Source of the DNA: Acholeplasmatales bacterium | Lineage (GTDB): Bacteria; Bacillota_I; Bacilli_A; Acholeplasmatales; JAEDCM01 | Length of the DNA: 64,000 nt | Reading direction: 5' to 3' | NCBI GenBank assembly: GCA_017961685.1 | Contig: JAGCWW010000063.1 | Location: 1 to 64,000 of the forward strand | Part shown: positions 37,563 to 45,748 of the stretch, piece after piece | Layout of the letters: each line of letters begins with the position of its first letter | Position numbering within the stretch: position 1 is the first letter of the stretch | Translations under genes and position numbers: made by a program | The notes under the pieces: generated by a model | What the model was told of the DNA's origin: nothing | Database searches by the model: none | What the model saw: the letters and a program-made list of their open reading frames with translations, nothing else

Positions 37563-39230
37563 TTACCTATTACTTCTCTTTTTCTTTTGACCATCTTGAG
37601 GTATATCTTGTAGTGGGTCATTTCCTAAATCAAAAATAGGTGGATTGTAGATATCGTCAGGATTATTTCCTCTTAAACGATCTTTACGAGCTTTTTCTTC
37701 TCTTTCCTTTTCTTGTCTAGCACGTGCCATTTCTTCCCATGCACTCTTTACTGACTCAGCCTTTTTATCTTCTTTCTTCTTACCAAATCCAAATAAACCT
37801 CTACGTTCCTTTTCAGGTTCTTTCTTAGCCTCTTGAACAGGAGCTGGTGCTTCTTCAACAGGAGCCTCTTCAACAGGAGCTTCTTCAACAGCTTCTTCTT
37901 CAACTGGTTCTGGTTCTTTTGGTTGTTCGTTCTTTCTTTGTAACATTTCAGCTTGTCTCTTAGCTTCTTCAGCAGCTCTAGCCTTTTCAGCTAATTGAGC
38001 TTCTGTAGCTTGGCTTTCAGCTTCAAGCTCAGCAAGTAATCTAGCTTCTTCCTCTTCAGCTTGTCTTGCAGCCTCTTCAGCAGCCTTTCTAGCTTCTTCA
38101 GCTCTTAGTCTAGCAGCTTCTCTAATTTCGGCTAGTTTACGTTGTTTTTCAGCAATTTCAGCTTCCTTAGCAAGACGTTCTTGTTCAAGACGTTCTCTTT
38201 CAGCAGCAGCTTCTTGTTCAAGACGTTCAGCTTCTGCTTTAGCCTCAGCAATACGACGTTCTTCTTCTTCACGTCTCTTTCTTTCTTCTTCTTCACGAGC
38301 TAATCTTTCAGCTTCAAGTCTAGCAAGTTCAGCTTGACGTTTTTCTTCTGCAATTCTCTCTTCTTCAGCGATTCTTGCTTCTTCTTTAGCAACTGCTTCT
38401 TCAGCAATTCTTTCTAATTCGATCTTCTTATCTTCAGCTTCAGCAGCTTCTTGATATAATCTATCAGCCTCACGTCTAGCTTCATCAGCCTTACGCATAG
38501 CTTCAACCTTAGCTTCTTCAGCTCTATGAGCTTTTTCGCTTAATTTTCTAGCAACTTTTCTAGCCTCAGCAGCTTCGTCAACTTCTTTTAAGTTGTACTT
38601 GTTTTCACCAGTATCATTCATCATTTGTAGCATTTGTTCACCAAGTGCTGAATCCTCAGATACTGATCCACCATCTTCACGGTTACCAAGTACTTCATTT
38701 AAAGCCTTCATTGCAGCTTTAGCCTTTTCTTGGTTAGATAGACCTTCTACGTCTAATGCTTCATCATACTTATAAGTAATAACTTGAGGTTGTACTAGAA
38801 TTACTCTAGTAATTTTGTTTCTAAAACCAACTCTATCAATATGTACAACCTTCTTATCAAGGTTTCTATCGCCTGTAGGAATAACGTCAGTTACTTCCAT
38901 TTCATCGATATCATAGTTTTCTAATACGTTTGGAACCATAACTTCAATGTTTTGTAATTGAAGTGTAGTTTTAAATTTAGATAATGTGTATGACATTTGT
39001 CTACTATCTGACATGTCATCCTTAAAATCAACATAACCAGCATCAACTCTTGTGAAAATTTCAGCTAAAGACTTCATAAATTCCCCTAGAGATTTGTCTG
39101 TTTGCTTCTTTAATTTGTCTTCTGATCTCTTTAATTCATTTTTAACTTCTTGAATTTCCGCATTTAATCTTTTAATATATATATCTTTTGTACGCATCAA
39201 TTCTTGTAATTTCTCAACTGAATCTGCCAT
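37563..39230 (-). CDS. GrpE-like domain fused to a long Ala/Glu/Arg-rich coiled coil
   Basis: 555 aa. Residues ~1-45 form a coiled coil. Residues ~45-160 resemble GrpE: FMKSLAEIFTRVDAGYVDF, FKTTLQLQNIEVMVPNVLENYD, VIPTGDRNLDKKVVHIDRVGF and ITRVILVQPQVITYKY match the GrpE pattern of a four-helix part followed by the small beta domain (G..V..V...GY...drvlRpA.V.V). Residues ~210-450 are an almost uninterrupted charged helix (EAARLRAEEARKAAEEAA-type). It ends with an acidic Pro/Glu/Ala repeat (VEEAPVEEAPVEEAPAP) and a basic tail. GrpE is the nucleotide-exchange factor of Hsp70, and the DnaK-like gene follows. It starts 6 nt after the J-protein stop with its SD inside that gene. Confidence 0.75.
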   Translation of the reverse strand: MADSVEKLQELMRTKDIYIKRLNAEIQEVKNELKRSEDKLKKQTDKSLGEFMKSLAEIFTRVDAGYVDFKDDMSDSRQMSYTLSKFKTTLQLQNIEVMVPNVLENYDIDEMEVTDVIPTGDRNLDKKVVHIDRVGFRNKITRVILVQPQVITYKYDEALDVEGLSNQEKAKAAMKALNEVLGNREDGGSVSEDSALGEQMLQMMNDTGENKYNLKEVDEAAEARKVARKLSEKAHRAEEAKVEAMRKADEARREADRLYQEAAEAEDKKIELERIAEEAVAKEEARIAEEERIAEEKRQAELARLEAERLAREEEERKRREEEERRIAEAKAEAERLEQEAAAERERLEQERLAKEAEIAEKQRKLAEIREAARLRAEEARKAAEEAARQAEEEEARLLAELEAESQATEAQLAEKARAAEEAKRQAEMLQRKNEQPKEPEPVEEEAVEEAPVEEAPVEEAPAPVQEAKKEPEKERRGLFGFGKKKEDKKAESVKSAWEEMARARQEKEREEKARKDRLRGNNPDDIYNPPIFDLGNDPLQDIPQDGQKKKRSNR

Positions 39231-39236
39231 AATTTA

Positions 39237-41924
39237 TTATGCCTCCTTCTCTAGCAATAGTTTAGCATATGCATCATTGATTAATGCAACCTTAGATGAG
39301 TCCCCACCTCTATCTCTATGGTGAGCAAGGATTTGACGTTTGTAAGCTTTCTTGATTTCAGCAATAGTAGCTTGTCTAGAAACACCAAGTAACTTGTAGT
39401 AAATATCGTTTTCATCATGTGATGATGCGAATACTCTATCTTCTTCAGCTAATAGACGATAAGCGTATCTATTAGGTGTTTCTTCATATAATTGTTCAAG
39501 TGTCTTAATATAATTTTTCTTTAAAGTAGTAACATACTCTACTAATTTATCTGTTCTTTCAACACCTTCTTTAGTAACTAAAGATAGGATGTTTTGACAA
39601 GAATAAACACCAATCATTGCACGTTCAATGTATACCATGTTAGTACTTAACATTAAGTCGTTTTGTTGATATTCAGTCTTGTATAATGATGTAACATAAC
39701 TTGAGTTATTAGCAGCAATATAGTTCTTTAATTGAACATAAATTGTGTCAATTCTCTTAGTATTTAATTCTTCAATAGCGTTAACTAAATCATTTTCTAA
39801 AATGTCAATGATTCGTTTATCATAATATGCAGCATATTTTCTTAAAACACCAATATATCTAATTGCTTTTTCAGTGTTTTCTCTATTCTTAACCAATCCT
39901 AAAATCTTTTCATATTTACTAGCGATAACTCTTAAATCATATTGCTTAGCAAATTTGTTTGGACCTTCTTCTTCATAAACTTGACTGAATTCTAATGCTT
40001 CATCAGCGTTAGACTTACACATATCGATAACGTCAGGGTTAGAAGAGTTTTTAGCCATATACTCCCAATAATCTGCTTGAGCATTAAGGATTTTAGACAT
40101 GATTTGTTGATCTAGGTTAGCCTTAATTTGATATTCATGGAACTTAATTTGATATTCTTGTTGAAGGATTGTATCCTTAGATAGCTTATCAAAAATTTCT
40201 TTGCTTGTTCTATATGCAACATCAAGTGGTGTTTCACCATCTGAGTTAACATCTAATGCTTTATCTTCAAGTCTCTTATAGAAATAATCGAAGCACTTAA
40301 TTGCGTTATTTCTAGCACAAATATGTAATACATTATTCTTCTTACTATCTACACCATCAAATTTGTAGCCTCTAACAGCACTCTTCATTACTTGGTCGAT
40401 ATCATCATTAGCAATGTATACGCTGTATAGGTAGATTGGGTAAGTATGTAATCTCTTTTTGATTTCATCAATTTGCAATTGAACATTAAGTTCAGAAATG
40501 AATGATCTAACATCAATCTTTTCATCGATATAAGATTGTACTCTACGAGGTACTGTATCGATATTAAGATTTTCTTTTTCAAATACTTCTTGTTTGATAA
40601 CTTCTTTTGAAGATTCAACAACTTTATTGTAGTCATCAGCTTGTTGACGTAGTCTCTTTAACATTTGGAAAATTCTTGTAATCTTAACGTTGATTTCATC
40701 AATATCACAAGTGTTAAGTAAAGTTTCGAAGAAATCTACTTCAGCAACTGTATCACTCTTACGTAAAATATTTACACGCTCATCAAGTCTTGACAATACT
40801 AAATTAACTCTATCAATATTTTCCTTAATTCTTCTTTCGTATTCTTCCTTCTTATACTTTAGGTCGTTTACAGAATCAAGGTATTCGTTCTTAGTTGTAA
40901 ATACAAGAGGAACCTTTGTATCTAAAGTCATATCAATGTCTAGGTTATTAGCAACTTCTTGCATTTTACTACCAACTGAGTTTTGATAATCTTCATAAGC
41001 CTTAATTGATTGTTCTTGAACTTTCTTTGTTACATCATCATACTTTTTATAAAGGTCAACGAATATTCCTTTATCAGCATATAATCTTTCACCTTCAAAG
41101 TCATTAGTTGATGCTGTATCTTTTAATCTAGATAAAATTTCTAAGTTGTTGTATAAAGATTGATCTTCTTCGTATAAGTATAAAAGTTTTGCTTGATACT
41201 TTTTGTTAATCTTATCAAGTTCGTTGTATAATTTTTCAAGTTCTGGATAGTTATTAACGATATCATCAATTTTTAATTCGTCAGTTTGTTGTAATTGACC
41301 TAGTTCATAATCCTTATAGTTTTCAAGAATTGATTGCAATGTTCTAGATACATAACCTTCATAACTTGAATAAGTATAATTCATAGCCTTTGTGAATTCT
41401 TTATACTTGATGTCATAAACACTTAATTCTCTTGTTTCAAAGAATTCATCATATAGAACCTTCGCAAAACCAAATTGACCACTTTGGTTAGATGGTTCAG
41501 GAAGTGTGAACTTAGCTTGTAATTGATCTAAGCAACGCTTGTATTCATTTAAGGAATCACCAACGCTCTTAGTATAGCCGTAAAGTTCTTCACTAAGCTC
41601 AAATTTTTTGTATGCACCTTTACATGATAGCACACCAAAAGTAGAGATTAATGATAAAACTCCCAATATAAATGCAATAGCTAATACCGCAATAGCAAGT
41701 GCAAATACTGGTTTAAGTAGGATAACACCAATTAACCCGAAAGCAACTGTGATTATCCAGTAGCATAATAACGATACATTGTAGCGCTTCATGTTCTTGT
41801 TGTAATGCCAAGGACTAAATGCTCCAGTATTGTTCGCAAAATGCTCAGGACCATAATATGCATCTTGGTTCGCAGACTTAGACTTTAATGCAAACATTGG
41901 GAATAAAATAAATAATTTTGCCAC
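39237..41924 (-). CDS. membrane-anchored J-domain protein with ankyrin-like repeats
   Basis: 895 aa from GTG 41924, preferred because GAGG lies 8 nt upstream; ATG 41930 or GTG 41933 would sit on the SD. A short hydrophobic start is followed by two membrane helices (~48-105). Residues ~110-500 are coiled-coil-rich. Two ankyrin-like repeats are at ~515-575 (NNVLHICARNNAIKCFDYF, DGETPLDVAYRT), then helical repeats, and a J domain is at the C-terminus (~838-895; YYKLLGVSRQATIAEIKKAY). The J signature HPD reads H869-R-D871. J domains stimulate Hsp70 ATPase through HPD, so either the partner DnaK-like protein has adapted or stimulation is lost. First gene of the chaperone cluster; the soluble part should face the cytosol. 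Confidence 0.88.
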   Translation of the reverse strand: MAKLFILFPMFALKSKSANQDAYYGPEHFANNTGAFSPWHYNKNMKRYNVSLLCYWIITVAFGLIGVILLKPVFALAIAVLAIAFILGVLSLISTFGVLSCKGAYKKFELSEELYGYTKSVGDSLNEYKRCLDQLQAKFTLPEPSNQSGQFGFAKVLYDEFFETRELSVYDIKYKEFTKAMNYTYSSYEGYVSRTLQSILENYKDYELGQLQQTDELKIDDIVNNYPELEKLYNELDKINKKYQAKLLYLYEEDQSLYNNLEILSRLKDTASTNDFEGERLYADKGIFVDLYKKYDDVTKKVQEQSIKAYEDYQNSVGSKMQEVANNLDIDMTLDTKVPLVFTTKNEYLDSVNDLKYKKEEYERRIKENIDRVNLVLSRLDERVNILRKSDTVAEVDFFETLLNTCDIDEINVKITRIFQMLKRLRQQADDYNKVVESSKEVIKQEVFEKENLNIDTVPRRVQSYIDEKIDVRSFISELNVQLQIDEIKKRLHTYPIYLYSVYIANDDIDQVMKSAVRGYKFDGVDSKKNNVLHICARNNAIKCFDYFYKRLEDKALDVNSDGETPLDVAYRTSKEIFDKLSKDTILQQEYQIKFHEYQIKANLDQQIMSKILNAQADYWEYMAKNSSNPDVIDMCKSNADEALEFSQVYEEEGPNKFAKQYDLRVIASKYEKILGLVKNRENTEKAIRYIGVLRKYAAYYDKRIIDILENDLVNAIEELNTKRIDTIYVQLKNYIAANNSSYVTSLYKTEYQQNDLMLSTNMVYIERAMIGVYSCQNILSLVTKEGVERTDKLVEYVTTLKKNYIKTLEQLYEETPNRYAYRLLAEEDRVFASSHDENDIYYKLLGVSRQATIAEIKKAYKRQILAHHRDRGGDSSKVALINDAYAKLLLEKEA

Positions 41925-42051
41925 ATACATCACCTCAATTTAATATTGTCATTTTGTCTCTAATATATATTGTAGCATTTTTTTTACAAAAATTATACTA
42001 AAAATAAATATTTTTAATAGTAAAATTTAAGTAATATTTTTCCTATATAAT

Positions 42052-42073
42052 AAAAAAGAGCCTTACTAAGCCC
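42052..42073 (-). terminator. weak terminator of the yhbY operon
   Basis: Minus-strand GGGCTTAGTAAGGCTC (stem with G-T pairs) followed by TTTTTTA. Confidence 0.6.
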
Positions 42074-42147
42074 TTTTTAGTTCTTTATTTCTTAAAATAT
42101 TTTTTGTAAAACGCTATCATTTTAAGGCATTTTAGGGGTGTTTTTGG

Positions 42148-42180
42148 CCCTTTTTGATTTTAATTAAAATTAAAAAAGGG
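42148..42180. repeat. 33-bp near-perfect palindrome in the yhbY/J-protein gap
   Basis: CCCTTTTTGATTTTAA and TTAAAATTAAAAAAGGG are inverted copies, differing by one base and one inserted A. It is followed on the minus strand by nothing T-rich beyond the stem itself, so it is more likely a protein-binding or mRNA-end structure than a standard terminator. The rest of 41940-42213 holds no ORF. Confidence 0.65.
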
Positions 42181-42213
42181 TAAACTTTTATTTTTCTTAT
42201 GAAAAGGATTTCA

Positions 42214-42501
42214 TTAAGGTAAAATGATTGGGTTAATGGCATTCTTACTACGCATATATAGTATTACTGTCTTACCAATTATTTGCACAACAGTAAAGCC
42301 ACAATCAGTAAATATTTCTTCTATTTCATCAAGCTCCATTAAACAATTTTGAAGCACTGATATCTTCATTAATTCATGCTTGTTTAAATAGTTTCTTATA
42401 TCTGTTAGCATATTATCATTAATGCCATCTTTTCCTATTTGAAATGTTGGCTTAATTGTTTGAGCTAAGCCACGTAAATAACTCTTTTGTTTTCCTGTCA
42501 T
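42214..42501 (-). CDS. yhbY: CRM-domain RNA-binding protein, YhbY family
   Basis: 95 aa, one CRM/YhbY domain over the full length: KQKSYLRGLAQTIKPTFQIGKDGINDNML, RNYLNKHELMKISVL, IIGKTVILYMRS. YhbY-type proteins associate with pre-50S ribosomes. The usual GxxG loop reads QIGKDG. It closes a five-gene minus-strand run that starts with the mscS-like gene. Confidence 0.93.
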   Translation of the reverse strand: MTGKQKSYLRGLAQTIKPTFQIGKDGINDNMLTDIRNYLNKHELMKISVLQNCLMELDEIEEIFTDCGFTVVQIIGKTVILYMRSKNAINPIILP

Positions 42502-42509
42502 AAATCCTC

Positions 42510-43088
42510 CTAAATAAATACACCATTAATATCAACTAATCCATTTTTTGCAAGCAGTACTTCTCCTTTATTGAATCTATCTACTACTTCATCTAGCTTA
42601 ATGTATAAATCTTCATAGTTTCTTGTAAGCTTTGTTAAGTCACTCTTGTTTAGTGCAGTGTTAAATACAGTTCCAGCACACTTTTGTTTTCTTATTCTAT
42701 CCCATGATAGCTGTGCTTGATATTTTTTAAGCAAATCCCATGAACCTTTTTCTATTCTAACCTCATGGAAACTAAACTGAACATCTTTAACTTGAATCAT
42801 ATAAAGACACGAACCAATTGTTGCTTGGTAGCATACCTTAATATCTTCAAAGTCATTATAGATAAGTAAATCATTTAAGAAGAATAATCTTGATTTAAAT
42901 GAATAGCTTATTCGTTTTTTATTTTGCTTAGCAAAGGTACTTAAAAGATTAATGGATGCTAAAAATAAGTATACATCACTACTTGTTTTTACTTCAGCAT
43001 GATATAGGATGTAATAAGCTTTTATTGCATCTTCTAATTTAACTATTTCATCAGTAGTAATTGATTTAAATAATTCATTATCACTCAC
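42510..43088 (-). CDS. conserved-looking cytosolic protein, unknown
   Basis: 192 aa if started at GTG 43088 (preceded by GGAAGTG). An in-frame ATG at 43148 overlaps the previous stop as TAATG but has no SD and would add a Lys-rich stretch (FIKKGFIKRYIKGS). No signal peptide, membrane segment or known motif is seen; the chain is mixed alpha/beta with many Lys. Neighbours yhbY and an M29 aminopeptidase give no clear hint. Confidence 0.65.
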   Translation of the reverse strand: MSDNELFKSITTDEIVKLEDAIKAYYILYHAEVKTSSDVYLFLASINLLSTFAKQNKKRISYSFKSRLFFLNDLLIYNDFEDIKVCYQATIGSCLYMIQVKDVQFSFHEVRIEKGSWDLLKKYQAQLSWDRIRKQKCAGTVFNTALNKSDLTKLTRNYEDLYIKLDEVVDRFNKGEVLLAKNGLVDINGVFI

Positions 43089-43147
43089 TATATCACTTCC
43101 TTTAATATATCTTTTAATAAAGCCTTTTTTTATGAAGAAAATAGGCA

Positions 43148-44374
43148 TTAAAATGCCCAGTTTCCATCCTTAAAAATAATATGTTCTTTATTATCTTTAT
43201 CTATACCAATAATTGATAAATCATTTGATCCTACCATAAAATCAACATGAATCATAGAATCATTAATTCCTTTATTTCTTAATTCTTCCAGACTATATTT
43301 TTCATAGTCTTTAATAACATTAGTGAAGCCATGACCTAAAGCAACATGGCAGCATGCATTTTCATCAAATAAAGTGTTATAGAATAAAAGGTTAGTATTA
43401 TTAATTGGTGAATTAAATGGTACTAAAGCTACCTCTCCAAGATATGCAGCACCTTCATCTTCACTAACCATTTGTTTTAATAATTCTTCATTTTTATCTG
43501 CTTTAACGCTTTCTACTTTACCATCTTTAAAAGTAATACTAAATCCATCAATTACTTCTCCTCTATAGCTTAGAGGTTTTGTAGCAACTAATACACCTTC
43601 ACAACACCCGCGCTTAGGTGATGTAAATATTTCTTCTGATGGAATATTAGGATTAAATACATTCCCCTTAAGTGATGTTTCTTTACCACCTAAAAATTGT
43701 GCATCACTAATTAAACCAACTTTAAAGTTAGTTCCATTACTACTTTTATAAACTAATTCCTTTAAATTTAAACTATTTAGATAGTTACATCTAGTTAGTA
43801 AATCGTTATTATGAATATCCCAATTTTTGATAGGATCTCCTTCATAACTTCTAGAACATTTTAATATACTTTCCCATAAAGCTTCAATAGCTTTTTTCTT
43901 ACTTAAATTAGGGTATACTTTCATAGCCCACTTTTCACCTGGTACCGCTGCAATACACCATTGATATTTGTTTTCCATTTCATCAATAAATGGCTTTATT
44001 ATAGGATACCTTAATGAACTAGCATATGATTCTTTTTCTTGATCAATACCTACTAATCCATCTGGATCTTCACTATCTAAAAATATAATACAAGGTAGCT
44101 TTTTACTTCTCCATTTTATCTTTTCTAACTCAAAATCTTCTACTACACCCATAACCTCTTTATCACGGTATTTGTTATGGATTTTAGATAAAGGTAGATG
44201 GTAAAAATCAACATATACCTTTCTGGCTTTAGCTTTATATAATTCTTCAACTAACATACTAACAAATTCAAGCTGTTCTACTTCAGTTTGAATTAAAACA
44301 TCTTGATTCTTTTTAACATTAACACCACGTCTAGCAATTAATCTAGCGTATGCTTTTAGTTTAGATTTATTCAT
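43148..44374 (-). CDS. M29-family aminopeptidase (AmpS/PepS-like)
   Basis: 408 aa, normal length. The family's metal-binding C-terminal half is recognisable: GEVALVPFNSPINNTNLLFYNTLFDENACCHVALGHG, then MIHVDFMVGSNDLSIIGID. The N-terminal domain begins LKAYARLIARRGVNVKKNQDVLIQ. It removes N-terminal residues from peptides using two metal ions, in the cytosol. It overlaps the MscS gene by 8 nt. Confidence 0.94.
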   Translation of the reverse strand: MNKSKLKAYARLIARRGVNVKKNQDVLIQTEVEQLEFVSMLVEELYKAKARKVYVDFYHLPLSKIHNKYRDKEVMGVVEDFELEKIKWRSKKLPCIIFLDSEDPDGLVGIDQEKESYASSLRYPIIKPFIDEMENKYQWCIAAVPGEKWAMKVYPNLSKKKAIEALWESILKCSRSYEGDPIKNWDIHNNDLLTRCNYLNSLNLKELVYKSSNGTNFKVGLISDAQFLGGKETSLKGNVFNPNIPSEEIFTSPKRGCCEGVLVATKPLSYRGEVIDGFSITFKDGKVESVKADKNEELLKQMVSEDEGAAYLGEVALVPFNSPINNTNLLFYNTLFDENACCHVALGHGFTNVIKDYEKYSLEELRNKGINDSMIHVDFMVGSNDLSIIGIDKDNKEHIIFKDGNWAF

Positions 44375-45272
44375 TCTTATTACCTCTTATTGTAACATCA
44401 AGTTGATTAAATGGAATTTGAATACCATTATTATCAAATTCTTCTTTAACTTGTTCCATAATTGCAAAATATACATTCCAATAATCAGTTGCTTTTACCC
44501 ATGCTCTAACAGTAAATGTAATAGAACTATTTCCATATTCTGATATTTGAGCAAATGGTGATGGATCTTTTAATACTCTAGCATCATTACTAACTAATTT
44601 TAATAAAGTTTCTTTTACTAATTTTAAGTCTGAATCATAGCTAACACTAAATTTGAAATCAACTCTTCTTCTATCTTTCATAGAGTTATTTCTAATAACA
44701 CCATTAGCTAAAACACCATTAGGTATCATTACAGTTCTATTATCAGGAGTTGCAATATAAGTATAGAATATTCTTATATCTTCAACTGTTCCACCTTCAC
44801 CCTGTGCTTCAATATAGTCACCAAGCTTAAATGGCCTAACAATGACAATTATTATTCCTCCGGCTAGGTTTGATAAGCTTCCTTGTAGAGCTAAACCAAT
44901 ACCTACACCACAGCTTGCGATAACAGCACCTATACTTGCGGTATCTATACCTACAAATGCTAGATAAGCAACAAATAATAATATCTTAATACCTTTTCTA
45001 AAAACATTTGTGACAATTATTGTAAATGTTGGATCACATTCTCTTTTAACCATGTTTTTCTTTATTCTTCTTGCGATAACATTAACTATCTTAAAAAGTA
45101 TAAATAACACGATTAAAGCAAGTAACATTTTTATACCATTTGTTGTAATCCATTTTAAGACTTCATCTAATTTATTTTCCCAGTATGTTCTACTAGTTAT
45201 TTTATCTTCAGCCGTAGTTATTGCTTCTGTTGTTTCATCAGCAAATAGTATTCTTTCTATTGTGCCAATCAT
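44367..45272 (-). CDS. small-conductance mechanosensitive channel, MscS family
   Basis: 301 aa, near the E. coli MscS size. Three membrane helices lie in the first half (~45-70, ~85-110, ~115-150); the pore helix is GAVIASCGVGIGLALQGSLSNLAGGIIIVI, followed by VRPFKLGDYIE and TVMIPNGVLANGVIRN at the start of the beta domain. It releases solutes on hypo-osmotic shock. A cytosolic 40-residue N-terminal segment replaces a signal peptide. Confidence 0.95.
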   Translation of the reverse strand: MIGTIERILFADETTEAITTAEDKITSRTYWENKLDEVLKWITTNGIKMLLALIVLFILFKIVNVIARRIKKNMVKRECDPTFTIIVTNVFRKGIKILLFVAYLAFVGIDTASIGAVIASCGVGIGLALQGSLSNLAGGIIIVIVRPFKLGDYIEAQGEGGTVEDIRIFYTYIATPDNRTVMIPNGVLANGVIRNNSMKDRRRVDFKFSVSYDSDLKLVKETLLKLVSNDARVLKDPSPFAQISEYGNSSITFTVRAWVKATDYWNVYFAIMEQVKEEFDNNGIQIPFNQLDVTIRGNKNE

Positions 45273-45301
45273 TTAATCACATCCTTTATCGTGATTTATT
45301 A

Positions 45302-45736
45302 TTACCAAACTTGATTAATATCCTCCGCACTAATTAGTGGTATGTTATTAATCTTTAAGCAGTCATATGCTTTTTCTAAATCATTTGTCTTAAATACAAC
45401 TGTAGCATTATCCTTCTTATGACCAGTAAAGGCATACATATATTCAATAGCAACCTTTCCTTTAGCTAAAATGTCTAAAACCTTAGCTAGACCACCTGGT
45501 TGGTCATTAATACCAACAGCTAATATTTCATTGATTTTAACAATCATATCTTCCATTTGAAGAATTCCTTTTGCCTTTTTAGGATCATCAACAATTAATC
45601 TTAAGATACCAAAATTAGTTGTATCAGCTAGTGATAAGGCACTAATATTTATATTTTCCTTTGCAAGTATTTTTAATACATCGGCAATTTTACCTTCTTT
45701 GTTTTCAACGAAAATTGATACTTGTTTAACTAACAT
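45302..45736 (-). CDS. tandem ACT-domain protein associated with PaaK
   Basis: 144 aa, two ACT domains (1-65 and 70-140; QVSIFVENKEGKIADVLKIL and LAVGINDQPGGLAKVLDIL). This matches the small ACT protein often encoded beside phenylacetate-CoA ligase and indolepyruvate oxidoreductase. ACT domains bind amino acids, so it may sense an aromatic amino acid and modulate the pathway. It starts 12 nt after paaK. Confidence 0.92.
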   Translation of the reverse strand: MLVKQVSIFVENKEGKIADVLKILAKENINISALSLADTTNFGILRLIVDDPKKAKGILQMEDMIVKINEILAVGINDQPGGLAKVLDILAKGKVAIEYMYAFTGHKKDNATVVFKTNDLEKAYDCLKINNIPLISAEDINQVW

Positions 45737-45748
45737 AAAAATCCCTCC

